Shown here: positions 16,502 through 24,612 of the stretch, in pieces | How positions within the stretch are numbered: the stretch's first letter is position 1 | Layout: every line of letters begins with the position of its first letter | From: Myxococcales bacterium | GTDB taxonomy: Bacteria; Myxococcota_A; Polyangia; Polyangiales; Polyangiaceae | Assembly (NCBI GenBank): GCA_012514535.1 | Contig: JAAZAA010000160.1 | Location: 1-36,461, forward strand | Direction: 5' to 3' | DNA: 36,461 nt | Made by a program: the position numbers and the translations under genes | Notes under the pieces: generated by a model | Database searches by the model: none | What the model was told of the DNA's origin: nothing | What the model saw: the letters and a program-made list of their open reading frames with translations, nothing else

Positions 16502-17674
16502 TCACCAGGAGGGCTGGACGAAGGGGCGCTCGGGGCGCCCGAACCGATACCCCTGCAGGAGGTCACAGCCGAGATCGATCAGCACGTCACGCTCCCCCTC
16601 CGTCTCCACGCCTTCGCCGACCACCGAATAGCCGAGGTCCTTGCAGACCTCCGTGAGGGAGCGGATGAGCCGTTGCTTCACGGGGCTGGAGTCGGCGTCG
16701 CGCACCAGGGACGTGTCGAGCTTGACCACGTCGGGTTCGAGCTGGACGAAGCTGGAGAGCCCCGCGTAGCCCGCGCCGAGATCGTCCACGGCGATCCGGC
16801 AGCCCGCCTCGCGCAGGGAGGCGATGCGCTCGCGTGCCGCAGGGACCTGCTCGAGGGAGGCGCGCTCGGTCACCTCGAGGACCAGCCGCGGCAGGTGCTC
16901 ATGGTGCTCGAGGAGATCGTCGAGGAGCGTGTCGTCCGCGAGATCCTGGGGGTGGAGGTTCAGGAACAGGATCCACTCCTGATCCGCGGTGAGCGTCGCG
17001 AGGGCACGTCGGCGGATGCAGCTGCCGAGGTCCCCGAGGCGGCCCAAACGCTCGGCGGCGTCCAGGAGGCTCCCGGGGTGGGGGAGGGTCGGCTCTTCGC
17101 TGCGGAGCAGCGCCTCGTAGCCGTAGAGCTTCCCGCCGTCCTTGGACACGATGGGCTGGAACGCGACCCACAAGCTCTCGAGGGCGAGCTCGAAGCTGGC
17201 CTCGAGGGAAGCCCGGCCGCCTTCTCCCGTGTGGGTACCGAGCTCCTGGAGCGCGAGGCGCTTCGCCGCCGCCAGGCGGTTGAGCTGGACCGCGCGGCGC
17301 ACCGAGGAGGTGAGCTGGTCCGGAGGCACGGGCTTCATGAGGTACTGCAGGGCGCCGTAGTTCACGGCCTCCGCCGCGCTCTCGATGGCGGGCGCGCCCG
17401 TGAGCAGGATGACGGGGACGTCCCGATCGTACTCGCGGAGCGCACGCAGGAGCTCCACGCCGCTCATTTCGGGCATGTTGATGTCCGTGACGACCGCGTC
17501 GAAGTCCTCCTGGGACGCCAGCGCGAGGGCCTCCTCGGCGCTGAGCACGGGCACCGCGTCGAACCCTTGGCGCGTGAGCCACGTCGCGTGGGCGTTCGCC
17601 ACCGCGCCTTCGTCGTCGACCAGCAGGACGCGTCCCTCGTGGAGGCTCGGGCGTGAGGGCGGGTTCGATGACAC
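16502..17674 (-). CDS. REC-EAL response regulator (cyclic-di-GMP phosphodiesterase-like)
   Basis: The 390-aa protein has a receiver domain (about 12-125) with LLVDDEG, the phospho-acceptor Asp in VVTDINMPEMSG, ILLTGAP and YLMKPV. An EAL domain follows (about 145-385) with EALLR, NLHP, LEVTE, VDDLGAGYAGL, VKLD, VGEGVET and LQGYRFGRP. All metal and general-base positions of active EAL phosphodiesterases appear present, so hydrolysis of c-di-GMP is likely. I chose GTG 17674 because GAGGAA lies about 8 nt upstream; residues encoded above it (to 17818) are basic and unlike a receiver N-terminus. No histidine kinase lies nearby. In a myxobacterium such proteins could affect motility or polysaccharide output (inference). 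Confidence 0.92.
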   Translation of the reverse strand: MSSNPPSRPSLHEGRVLLVDDEGAVANAHATWLTRQGFDAVPVLSAEEALALASQEDFDAVVTDINMPEMSGVELLRALREYDRDVPVILLTGAPAIESAAEAVNYGALQYLMKPVPPDQLTSSVRRAVQLNRLAAAKRLALQELGTHTGEGGRASLEASFELALESLWVAFQPIVSKDGGKLYGYEALLRSEEPTLPHPGSLLDAAERLGRLGDLGSCIRRRALATLTADQEWILFLNLHPQDLADDTLLDDLLEHHEHLPRLVLEVTERASLEQVPAARERIASLREAGCRIAVDDLGAGYAGLSSFVQLEPDVVKLDTSLVRDADSSPVKQRLIRSLTEVCKDLGYSVVGEGVETEGERDVLIDLGCDLLQGYRFGRPERPFVQPSW

Positions 17675-18050
17675 TTGGCTTTTCCTCGCGACGGCCTGAA
17701 TGCCTCGCCCTGCAAGATGCTCATACCCGGGGGGGAGCGTCAATTGATGGATGTGAAGATCTCGCGGTCGAAAGCGGCGACGTCGGTGCGTCCAGCGCTT
17801 CGTGAGTCGAGTGTTCACGCTGACTTCAGCCGGATGAGATAGGTGCCATCGGGTCGAACGAAGAGCTCACGGGTCCCGCCGATTCGTGGGAGAGGGGCGC
17901 ACCCATGCGCACCTCCTGCTCCGTCTTCTCGTTCCGTCGTCGCTCGCGGTGTTGAGGCGAGCGGACGATGAGGTGTCGCTCCAGGTTTCTTCGCGGGGGA
18001 CGCGGTCGTGCGCGTGCGGGAGGAGGTCGACCCGGCGCGATGCGATGTCG

Positions 18051-18094
18051 CTCGGGTCTCGCTCGGGTCCCCCTCGGGTCTCGCTCGGGTCCCC
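18051..18094. repeat. 22-bp perfect tandem repeat, two copies
   Basis: The unit ctcgggtctcgctcgggtcccc occupies 18051-18072 and 18073-18094 exactly, followed by cctcccggggg. Each unit itself contains two ctcgggtc half-copies. It is noncoding, just upstream of the first Fur-box-like site. Confidence 0.85.
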
Positions 18095-18134
18095 CTCCCG
18101 GGGGCGCCGTCGGGTCGTCATGGCTCCCGGAACG

Positions 18135-18153
18135 GATAATGATTTTCATCATT
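18135..18153. promoter_or_regulatory. Fur-box-like operator 1
   Basis: gataatgattttcatcatt matches 15 of 19 positions of the Fur consensus GATAATGATAATCATTATC and stands out as AT-rich in GC-rich DNA. It lies about 250 bp upstream of the TonB receptor start, so it may control a distal promoter or a leader RNA. Confidence 0.75.
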
Positions 18154-18342
18154 GACAGGGGAGCTCCTCCTCAAGGACTCCAGGATGCAGCACGTTTCCT
18201 GGCGTCGGAGGGCCTCCGTTCCGGGGCTTTGTGTCCAAATAAACATAATTAAATTCAGTGTTTGTGTGGCGCTGCGGGGCTCCGCCTCGCCCGGTCCCGA
18301 GCTTCGGCCGCGTGGCCGCGAGAAAGTTCGATCTGGTGGTGC

Positions 18343-18365
18343 AAATGAAAATCGCTTTCATTATC
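18343..18365. promoter_or_regulatory. Fur-box-like operator 2
   Basis: The palindrome atgaaa-atcgc-tttcat sits within aaatgaaaatcgctttcatt; on the other strand the site begins gataatgaaagcgatttt and matches the 19-bp Fur consensus at 14 positions. It ends 38 bp before the receptor ATG, where a repressor would cover a proximal promoter. Confidence 0.72.
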
Positions 18366-18402
18366 GTGGGGCACAACCCGACGGGTGCTGCCGGGTCCCC
18401 CC

Positions 18403-21249
18403 ATGGAGTCTTTCCCTTTCCTTCCTTCGAATCGCCGGGCGTCCGTCGCGACGGCCGCGGCGCTGCTCCTCCTGTCGGTGCCCCGTGAGGCCCGCTCCGA
18501 GGTGCCGAGCGATCGATCCCCCATGGAGGAGACCGACGTCGCAGAGCGCGAAGCGGAGCGGGGCGCCGCTGAGCGAGGCGCCGCAAAGCGCGGCGCAGAG
18601 CGCGAAGCGGACCACGGCGCTGCGGAGCGAGGCGCCGGACGGCGAGACACCGCGCCCGACGCGGCGGAACACGACGCCGACGGGCGCGCCGTGGAGCGAG
18701 ACGCCAACGAGACCAGCGACGCCCCGAACGGCGACCCTGACGGAGCCACCGACGACGGCTCCTCTTCGGTCCCTCCGGGCGGCGTCGTCCCGCCGAAGCT
18801 CGTCGACGTGGGGGATCTCACCCTCTCGGAGGAGGCGCGGGCGGAGGCCCGCCGCACCCCGATCGAGCTCGAGCTGATCGTCGGCGCCGACGGGGCCGTG
18901 CGCGACGCGGTGATCCGATCCGGGCCCCCAGGGGGCGCGGCGGAGGTCGTGCGCGACGCGGCCCTCGGCTTTCGTTTCGAGCCCGCTCGGCGGGATGGGA
19001 GGGCGGTCGCCGCTCGCGTGCTGTATCGCTACGAGCCCCCCGCGGCTCCCGCGGGTCCTTCGTCTTCTGCGGCTCCCGCGGGCGTCGCTCCGACCGGCCC
19101 CGCGCCGGTCTCATCGCCCGCCGAGCCCCCGCCGACCTCTGCGCCGCCGCTCGTCGACGGAGCACCCCTCCCCGACGCCGACGCCGCCCCTGCTCCACCG
19201 GAGGAGGTGATCGTCCGGGGACGTCGCCCTGCGGACGCCCTGCGTCGCTCCGCGAACGCGGTGGTGGTCCTGGAGGTCGAGGACGCCCGGCGGCACGCGG
19301 CGGACCTCGGGGAGGTCCTGCAGCGGACGAGCAGCGTGAACGTCCGCCGGCAGGGAGGGCTCGGCTCGGCCGCGCGCGTGTCCATGGCCGGCCTCGGCGG
19401 GGACCAGCTGCGCTTCTTCCTCGACGGGATCCCCCTCGAGTACGCGGGCTTCCCCTTCGGCGTGGCCAACGTCCCGGTGAACGTCGTCCAGCGCGTCGAG
19501 GTGTACCAGGGGGTGGTGCCGGCGCGCTTCGGCGCCGACGCCTTGGGGGGCGCGGTGCACCTGGTCACCGACGAAGGGGTGCGCCGGGATCGCGCGTCGG
19601 CCTCCTACCAGCTGGGCTCCTTCGAGACGCACCGCGTGACCGCCAGCGCGCAGAAGTACGACGCCGCCTCGGGCGCCTTCGGGCGCGTGCTCGGGTTCTT
19701 CGACACGGCCGAGAACGACTACCCCGTGGACGTCGAGCAGGTCGACGCCTCGGGCCGGCTCGTCCCCACCACCGCGCGGCGCTTCCACGACGGGTACACG
19801 GCTGGCGGAGGGCAGCTGTCCGTGGGGCTCGTCGACCAGAGCTTCGCGGATCGGATCGTCGCCACCGCCTTCGTCACCGCCTTCGAGCGGGACATCCAGC
19901 ACGACCCGGCGATGCAGGTGCCCTACGGGGAGGTCACCTTCGGCAAGCGCAGCGCGGGCGGTCACCTGCGCTACGCCCACGCGCTCTCGACGCACCTCGA
20001 GATCGACGCGACCGCCGGCTACGGCCACGTGGCCACGAGCTTCGTCGACGTGGGCAGCTGCCGCTACGACTGGCGCGGAGGGTGCCTCGTCGACCTCGCC
20101 CCGATCCGCGGCGAGATCAACCAGATCCCGGTGGATCGGCGGGTCAGTGATCACACCGGGTACGCGCGCGCGGAGCTGCGCTGGTTCGCGAGCCCCGACG
20201 ATGAGATCCGGCTGGCGCTGGCGCCGACGGTCTTCCGGCGCTGGGGGGACGATCGGGAGATCTCCGGCGAACGCTACGACGCGCTGAACGCGACCCAGGA
20301 GCTCGACAGCGCCGTGCTCGGCCTCGAGTGGGAGCGGCGCTTCCTCGACGGCCGCATCGCCAACATCGCCTTCGGCAAGGCCTACGGCCAGCTGATGCGC
20401 AGCGAGCAGCTGCTCGCCACGGGGATCTTGGATCGCCCCGAGCGCGTCACCTTCGAGGGCGGCGGGGGCAACGCGCTGCGGGTGCTGCTGACCGACGAGA
20501 CCTACCTCAAGGCGTCCTACGAGTACGCGACGCGGCTCCCGAACCCCGAAGAGGTGTTCGGCAACGGGGGCCTGGTGGTGCGCAACCTCGGCCTTTTGCC
20601 GGAGCGGAGCCACAACCTCAACCTCGGCGCCTTCGCCGACGCCCACCCGACGCGGATCGGTGAGCTTCGCGGCTCCGTGAACTTGTTCGGGCGACTCTCC
20701 GACGACCTGATCCGCCTGGTCAACGGGGGCAACTACCTCGTCTACGAGAACGTGCTCACGGCGCGCACGTGGGGTGTCCTCGGCTCCTTCGGCTGGGAGG
20801 CGCCCCGGCGCGTGGCCGGGCTCGCCGGGAACGTGAGCTGGCAGGACGTCCGCAACCTCTCCCGCTCGGGGCCGGCGGCGCCCTTCGAGGGGGATCGCAT
20901 CCCGAACCTCCCCTATCTGCAGGGCAGCGCCGAGGGCCGCTTGCGCGCCTTCGACGTCCTCGCCGCGCGGGACTCCCTGGAGCTGCTCTGGACGACCTCC
21001 TTCGTGCGCCGCTTCTTCCTCGCCTGGGAGAGCGCCGGCGATCCGAACCTCAAGCTCACGGTTCCCGATCAACTCACCCACGGGTTGGCCCTCACCTACC
21101 TGCGGCAGCACGGCCCCGAGCCCCGGTCGTCCACCCTCGCGACGACCCTCGAGGTCCAGAACCTCACCAACGCAAAGGTCTTCGACTTCTACGGCGTCCA
21201 GCGCCCGGGGAGGTCGGTGTTCGTCAAGATCGCGCTCGACGTGAACTGA
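18403..21249 (+). CDS. TonB-dependent receptor with N-terminal TonB-like domain (XusA-like)
   Basis: The 948-aa outer-membrane receptor likely imports an iron chelate. After a signal peptide (basic start, then SVATAAALLLLSV) comes a charged 18-residue tandem repeat region (about 45-82) and an acidic linker. A TonB C-terminal-like domain follows (about 125-205; GGVVPPKLVDVG to LGFRFEPARRDGRAVAARVL), then a Pro/Ala linker, a plug domain (about 268-395; EEVIVRGRR, LGEVLQRTSSVNVRRQGGLG, RVEVYQGVVPARFGADALGG) and a 22-strand-type barrel ending RSVFVKIALDVN. ATG 18403 is chosen over a GTG at 18385 because it gives a conventional signal peptide. Fur-like sites upstream indicate iron repression. The next gene starts 23 bp downstream. 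The substrate is unknown. Confidence 0.93.
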   Translation: MESFPFLPSNRRASVATAAALLLLSVPREARSEVPSDRSPMEETDVAEREAERGAAERGAAKRGAEREADHGAAERGAGRRDTAPDAAEHDADGRAVERDANETSDAPNGDPDGATDDGSSSVPPGGVVPPKLVDVGDLTLSEEARAEARRTPIELELIVGADGAVRDAVIRSGPPGGAAEVVRDAALGFRFEPARRDGRAVAARVLYRYEPPAAPAGPSSSAAPAGVAPTGPAPVSSPAEPPPTSAPPLVDGAPLPDADAAPAPPEEVIVRGRRPADALRRSANAVVVLEVEDARRHAADLGEVLQRTSSVNVRRQGGLGSAARVSMAGLGGDQLRFFLDGIPLEYAGFPFGVANVPVNVVQRVEVYQGVVPARFGADALGGAVHLVTDEGVRRDRASASYQLGSFETHRVTASAQKYDAASGAFGRVLGFFDTAENDYPVDVEQVDASGRLVPTTARRFHDGYTAGGGQLSVGLVDQSFADRIVATAFVTAFERDIQHDPAMQVPYGEVTFGKRSAGGHLRYAHALSTHLEIDATAGYGHVATSFVDVGSCRYDWRGGCLVDLAPIRGEINQIPVDRRVSDHTGYARAELRWFASPDDEIRLALAPTVFRRWGDDREISGERYDALNATQELDSAVLGLEWERRFLDGRIANIAFGKAYGQLMRSEQLLATGILDRPERVTFEGGGGNALRVLLTDETYLKASYEYATRLPNPEEVFGNGGLVVRNLGLLPERSHNLNLGAFADAHPTRIGELRGSVNLFGRLSDDLIRLVNGGNYLVYENVLTARTWGVLGSFGWEAPRRVAGLAGNVSWQDVRNLSRSGPAAPFEGDRIPNLPYLQGSAEGRLRAFDVLAARDSLELLWTTSFVRRFFLAWESAGDPNLKLTVPDQLTHGLALTYLRQHGPEPRSSTLATTLEVQNLTNAKVFDFYGVQRPGRSVFVKIALDVN
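18541..18648. repeat. 54-bp imperfect tandem duplication inside the receptor gene
   Basis: A 17-mer, gcagagcgcgaagcgga, recurs at 18541-18557 and 18595-18611, and gagcgaggcgccg recurs at 18571-18583 and 18625-18637, both at 54 bp. The unit encodes 18 residues, AEREAERGAAERGAAKRG then AEREADHGAAERGAGRRD, a charged periplasmic linker. Confidence 0.85.
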
Positions 21250-21271
21250 GCGCCCGCAAAGGAAAACGCAC

Positions 21272-22564
21272 ATGAAATCGACTTGGAAGTACGCACTCGT
21301 CGCGCTGTTGGGCGGGCCCCTCGTGGGTCTGGTGGCCTGCAGCGACGACTCGAGCTCGAGCAACCCTGGTGGATCCACGGGAGGCGATCGGTCGACGGGG
21401 GGTGGGTCTTCGGGCGGGGGCGGAGCAGGCGGCGAGGGCGGCGAGGGCAGCGGCGGGGAAGACGCCGTCTACGCCGTCGTCACCCAGGTCTTCGGCGAGA
21501 GCGACAACACGAGCTACATCGTCACCACGCAGGATCTGTCGGGGAGCGAGCTGTCCCTGGCGAGCGGCATCGAGATCAATGGTCGCGCCATCGCCGCCGG
21601 CCCCACGAACGGCGGCCGGCTCTTCGTCGGCACGGACCTGGGCGCCACGGTGACCCGCTACGATCTGACCGCCGACGGGGACCTCGAGCGGGCGGGGCAG
21701 GTCAGCTTCGCGGGCGCCGGTCTCACCTCCCTGGGGGAGTACGCCGGGCAGTTCCAGTTCGTGGCCGAGGACAAGGCGTACTTCTTCGACGGCAGCACGG
21801 CCCAGGTGATCGTCTGGAACCCGGAGGAGATGACGTACACCAAGTCCCTCGATCTGTCGTCGCTCGTGTTCGACGGTGAGCTCCTGACCTTCGGCGGCGT
21901 GCCGCTGCGCGTTGGCGGTGAGCTGCTCGCCTTCGCGGGGTGGCGCACCAACGACAACGCCCAGGTCCCCGATCGAGCCGCCGTCATCCTGGTCGACACG
22001 GAGACGGACGCGGTCACGATCGCCACGGACGAGCGCTGCGGCTACGTGCGCGACGGCGTGCTCGCGGAGGATGGCTTCGTCTACCTCGCGACAGAGGCCT
22101 TCGGCGCGGCCGTGCACCACATGAACGAAGAGAACGCCTCGCCGCCGTGCCTGCTGCGCTTCGATCCGGAGGCGGGTGAGTTCGACGAGTCCTTCCACGT
22201 CGACCTCACGACCCTCTTCGACGACGCGGTCGCGGGCACGCTGCTCATCGGGCCTGGCAATCAGCCGTACCTCCTCGCCCTCGACGCGGCGGAGTACGAG
22301 GGGCCGCCGGTGCCCCGCGTCCTCGCCAGCAGCCCCGTGTGGCGGCTCGCGAAGCTGACCACCGGTGACGCGCCGAGCGTGGAGCTCCTCGACGGCGACC
22401 CGTTGCCCGGGAGCATCCTGCCCGCCGCCTTCGGCGACGACGTCTACCTGCCCGTGTTCGCGGGGCGGGAGTCGACGGAGATCGTGGAACTCGAGGCCGC
22501 GGGCCTCGGTGCGGTCGCCGCCTCCACCCCGGGCCTCGCGTTCTCGTTCGTGAAGCTGCGCTGA
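21272..22564 (+). CDS. Beta-propeller-like lipoprotein (XusB/DUF4374-like), TonB-receptor partner
   Basis: The 430-aa protein has a lipoprotein signal with lipobox LVAC (Cys23) followed by Ser, which fits outer-membrane retention, then a Ser/Gly-rich linker of about 40 residues. The rest is beta-rich with repeated blade-like segments (AVVTQVFGESDNTSYIV, GRLFVGTDLGATVTRYDL, KAYFFDGSTAQVIVWNPEEM, DGVLAEDGFVYLATEAFG). Composition, length and position between a TonB receptor and a PepSY protein match DUF4374 lipoproteins such as XusB, which binds ferric siderophore at the cell surface in Bacteroides. An aaagga ribosome site precedes ATG 21272. I assign a ferric-chelate-binding role by context; the domain match needs a profile search. 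Confidence 0.75.
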   Translation: MKSTWKYALVALLGGPLVGLVACSDDSSSSNPGGSTGGDRSTGGGSSGGGGAGGEGGEGSGGEDAVYAVVTQVFGESDNTSYIVTTQDLSGSELSLASGIEINGRAIAAGPTNGGRLFVGTDLGATVTRYDLTADGDLERAGQVSFAGAGLTSLGEYAGQFQFVAEDKAYFFDGSTAQVIVWNPEEMTYTKSLDLSSLVFDGELLTFGGVPLRVGGELLAFAGWRTNDNAQVPDRAAVILVDTETDAVTIATDERCGYVRDGVLAEDGFVYLATEAFGAAVHHMNEENASPPCLLRFDPEAGEFDESFHVDLTTLFDDAVAGTLLIGPGNQPYLLALDAAEYEGPPVPRVLASSPVWRLAKLTTGDAPSVELLDGDPLPGSILPAAFGDDVYLPVFAGRESTEIVELEAAGLGAVAASTPGLAFSFVKLR

Positions 22565-22572
22565 CCTGAGCC

Positions 22573-23745
22573 ATGAAGCCCATCCCCGTCCCCCGCTCGG
22601 TCGAGCCCCGCCCCGCGCAGCAGCCGAAATGGTGGCTGCGCTCTCTGCGGCTGATCCGCCGCGTGCACCTGTACCTGGGCCTGTTGCTCATGCCGTGGGT
22701 GCTGCTGTTCGCGATCACGGCCCTGTCCTTCAACCACCCCGGCATGTGGCGCGATTTGCAGGGCAGCACCCTGTCTCCCGAGCGCGTCCGCGAGCTCGTC
22801 GGGTTCCAACCCTGGGACGCCGACGTCCTCGCCGAGCGGGTGGCGACGGCGATGGGCGCGACGCCGAGCGACGCCGTGCCATCGAGCGACGCCGTGCCAT
22901 CGAGCGACGCTGCGACGCCGAGCGACGCTGCGGGGACGGGCACGGAAGCCGGCGGCGTCGTGGCCTCGCCCGCGGCGTCGTCACCGGCTCCGAACGCCCC
23001 GCCCGCGGAGCGCGGCGGCTACGAGGTGGTGCCGGGCTCGGCGTCCTTCCACGGCTGGGCTCTGTTCGCTCGCCCCGCGCCGGAGGGGCAGCGGGTCGTC
23101 ATCCTGGCCCTCGATCGGGGCGAGGCGTTCCTGTCGACCCGCCCTCCGACGAGCGAGAGCGCGAAGCCGCCCTTCTTCGGGGAGCGGGTGAGCCTCCCGG
23201 AGCACAACACGGAGGCCCTGGCGAAGGTGCTCGAGCCGATCCACGCGGACGATCTGGGCGCGGACGCGGCGCCGCTGCGCCCGCACCCCAGGATCCGCCC
23301 GGAGCTGCGCTTCCAGGTGCGCGACGATCGGGGAGACTCCTGGAACGTCGTCTACGACCTCGGAACGGGCCTGCTCGATGGGCGCCCCACCCAGGAGGTC
23401 TCCAGCACGCCCACGATCGAGCTGCTCGAGTCGTTGCACAAACAGCACCACTATCCCCCGAGCTTCGCGGCGAGCAGCGTCTGGGCGCTGTTCGCCGATC
23501 TCACGGCGATCACCTTGCTGTTCTGGTGCCTGAGCGGCCTGCTCATGTGGTGGCAGATGAAGAAGCTGCGCTGGGTCGGGGCGAGCCTGTTGGTGCTCGC
23601 CGTCGTGGTCGCCACCCTGGTCATGACCAGCACCGCCGCCGAGATCACCTTCCCGCCGGAGCGCGCCGAGGGATCGACGGCCCCGGGCGGCGCGCCCCCG
23701 GGAGCCTTCGCTCAGGGGCTCGTCGAAGCCTCCCGGGGCGTCTGA
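22573..23745 (+). CDS. PepSY-associated membrane protein (XusC-like, putative ferric reductase)
   Basis: The 390-aa protein begins with a basic segment and the PepSY-TM signature RRVHLYLGLLLMPWVLLF with its conserved His. A large periplasmic part with a PepSY-like region follows (FQVRDDRGDSWNVVYDLGTG), then LLESLHKQHHYP and C-terminal helices (FADLTAITLLFWCLSGLLMW; ASLLVLAVVVATLVM). Conserved histidines suggest b-type heme and transmembrane electron transfer, as in proteins that reduce ferric chelates. It starts 8 bp after the lipoprotein gene, completing a receptor-lipoprotein-PepSY operon. An insert of four 18-bp repeats (22867-22938; SDAVPS-type) forms part of a low-complexity Ala/Ser/Pro segment in the periplasmic loop. 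Confidence 0.88.
   Translation: MKPIPVPRSVEPRPAQQPKWWLRSLRLIRRVHLYLGLLLMPWVLLFAITALSFNHPGMWRDLQGSTLSPERVRELVGFQPWDADVLAERVATAMGATPSDAVPSSDAVPSSDAATPSDAAGTGTEAGGVVASPAASSPAPNAPPAERGGYEVVPGSASFHGWALFARPAPEGQRVVILALDRGEAFLSTRPPTSESAKPPFFGERVSLPEHNTEALAKVLEPIHADDLGADAAPLRPHPRIRPELRFQVRDDRGDSWNVVYDLGTGLLDGRPTQEVSSTPTIELLESLHKQHHYPPSFAASSVWALFADLTAITLLFWCLSGLLMWWQMKKLRWVGASLLVLAVVVATLVMTSTAAEITFPPERAEGSTAPGGAPPGAFAQGLVEASRGV
22867..22938. repeat. Four 18-bp tandem repeats in the PepSY gene
   Basis: The unit agcgacgccgtgccatcg is exact at 22867-22884 and 22885-22902 and diverges at 22903-22920 and 22921-22938. It keeps frame (SDAVPS, SDAVPS, SDAATP, SDAAGT). Copy-number change would lengthen or shorten the loop without frameshift. 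Confidence 0.9.
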
Positions 23746-23763
23746 GACCGTCTTCGCCGAGCT

Positions 23764-23777
23764 GGGCCGGCGGGCCC
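23764..23777. terminator. Hairpin between convergent PepSY and fpr genes
   Basis: gggcc (23764-23768) and ggccc (23773-23777) pair around a ggcg loop in the 36-bp gap between two convergent genes; nearby gctg and cagc could extend the stem with a bulge. This is a plausible bidirectional terminator. Confidence 0.45.
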
Positions 23778-23781
23778 TTCC

Positions 23782-24555
23782 TCAGCGCTCCACGAAGGCG
23801 CGCTCGATGGCGAAGTCCGCTGGCGCGTGCCCGGCGCCCTCCACGAAGCCGCGGGCCTCGAGCAGGCTCGTGAGATCCGTGAGCATGTTCGGGCTCCCGC
23901 ACACCATGAGGCGATCGTGAGCGGGGTCGAGGTCGGGCAGGGCCAGGTCCGCGGCGAGGCGGCCGCTCTCGAGCAGGGTCGTGATGCGGCCCTGGTGCTC
24001 GAAGGGCTCCCGGGTCACGGTGGGGTAGTAGCGCAGCTGGCTCTGCACCTGCTCTCCGAGGTACTCGTGCTGCGGGAGTTCGTTCTGGAGGTAGTCCCGG
24101 TAACCGAGCTCGCTGACGAAGCGCACCCCGTGCACGAGCACGATCGTCTCGAAGCGCTCGTAGGCCTCCGGGTCGCGGACGATGCTCAAGAAGGGCGCGA
24201 GGCCCGTCCCGGTCGCCAACAGGTAGAGGCGCTTGCCGGGGCGGAGGTGGCTCAGCAGCAGCGAGCCCGCGGGACGGCGACTCACGAGGACCTCATCGCC
24301 CTCCTTCAGGTGCTGGAGGCGCGAGGTGAGGGGGCCGTCGGGCACCTTGATGCTGTAGAACTCGAGGTGCTCCTCGTAGTGGGCGCTGGCGAGGCTGTAG
24401 GCGCGGAGCAGGGGGCGCCCCTCGCTCTCCAGCCCCAACATGAGGAAGTGACCGCTCCGGAAACGGAGCCCGCGATCGCGGGTGGTCGTGAAGCTGAAAA
24501 GCGTGTCATTCCAATGGTGTACGCTGAGGACGCGCTCCGTGCCGAGGTGGGCCAT
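23782..24555 (-). CDS. fpr: Ferredoxin/flavodoxin-NADP reductase
   Basis: The 257-aa FAD enzyme transfers electrons between NADPH and ferredoxin or flavodoxin. Visible signatures are the FAD-binding RAYSLAS, the family's HYEEHLEFYSIKVPDGPLTS, the NADP-binding LLATGTGLAPFLSI, MVCGSPNML, and the C-terminal AIERAFVER typical of bacterial (Azotobacter/Pseudomonas-type) Fpr, whose terminus covers the FAD. ATG 24555 fits the family's length. It is divergent from a LysR gene across 72 bp containing two palindromes, the arrangement of fpr/finR in Pseudomonas, where the enzyme responds to superoxide. It may supply reductant for iron release near the Xus-like operon (inference). Confidence 0.94.
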   Translation of the reverse strand: MAHLGTERVLSVHHWNDTLFSFTTTRDRGLRFRSGHFLMLGLESEGRPLLRAYSLASAHYEEHLEFYSIKVPDGPLTSRLQHLKEGDEVLVSRRPAGSLLLSHLRPGKRLYLLATGTGLAPFLSIVRDPEAYERFETIVLVHGVRFVSELGYRDYLQNELPQHEYLGEQVQSQLRYYPTVTREPFEHQGRITTLLESGRLAADLALPDLDPAHDRLMVCGSPNMLTDLTSLLEARGFVEGAGHAPADFAIERAFVER

Positions 24556-24581
24556 GGGAGAGGTGTAGCGCGTCCATTTGT

Positions 24582-24596
24582 ATCGGCAAAACCGAA
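24582..24596. promoter_or_regulatory. LysR-type operator 1 (fpr side)
   Basis: atcgg-caaaa-ccgaa is a near-perfect inverted repeat, closely related to a second site at 24613-24627 (31 bp apart, about three helical turns). It lies 27 bp upstream of the fpr ATG in a conspicuously AT-rich spacer. Confidence 0.75.
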
Positions 24597-24612
24597 TATT
24601 TCTATTATTGTT

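Larger units (their letters stand above)
17675..18402. other. Long regulatory/intergenic region upstream of the iron-uptake operon
   Basis: This 728-bp gap has no ORF with protein-like composition. It holds, in order, the start region of the REC-EAL gene, a 22-bp tandem repeat (18051-18094), a first Fur-box-like site (18135-18153), inverted repeats CCAGGA/TCCTGG (18180-18202) and CGGAG/CTCCG (18206-18218), an AT-rich block (about 18235-18265) unusual for this DNA, and a second Fur-box-like site (18343-18365) 38 bp before the receptor ATG. Confidence 0.6.

Noticed and set aside
17826-18252. Several short open frames upstream of the receptor on both strands
   Set aside because: Arg/Ser/Pro-rich composition, no ribosome site, and they run through a tandem repeat and a Fur-box-like site.
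18157-18342. Possible riboswitch (cobalamin type) before the TonB receptor
   Set aside because: I see no B12 box or related conserved elements; Fur-box-like sites explain the regulation better.
19111-21378. A 755-codon minus-strand open frame opposite the TonB receptor
   Set aside because: Receptor plug and barrel features are unmistakable on the plus strand; the antisense frame is a shadow.
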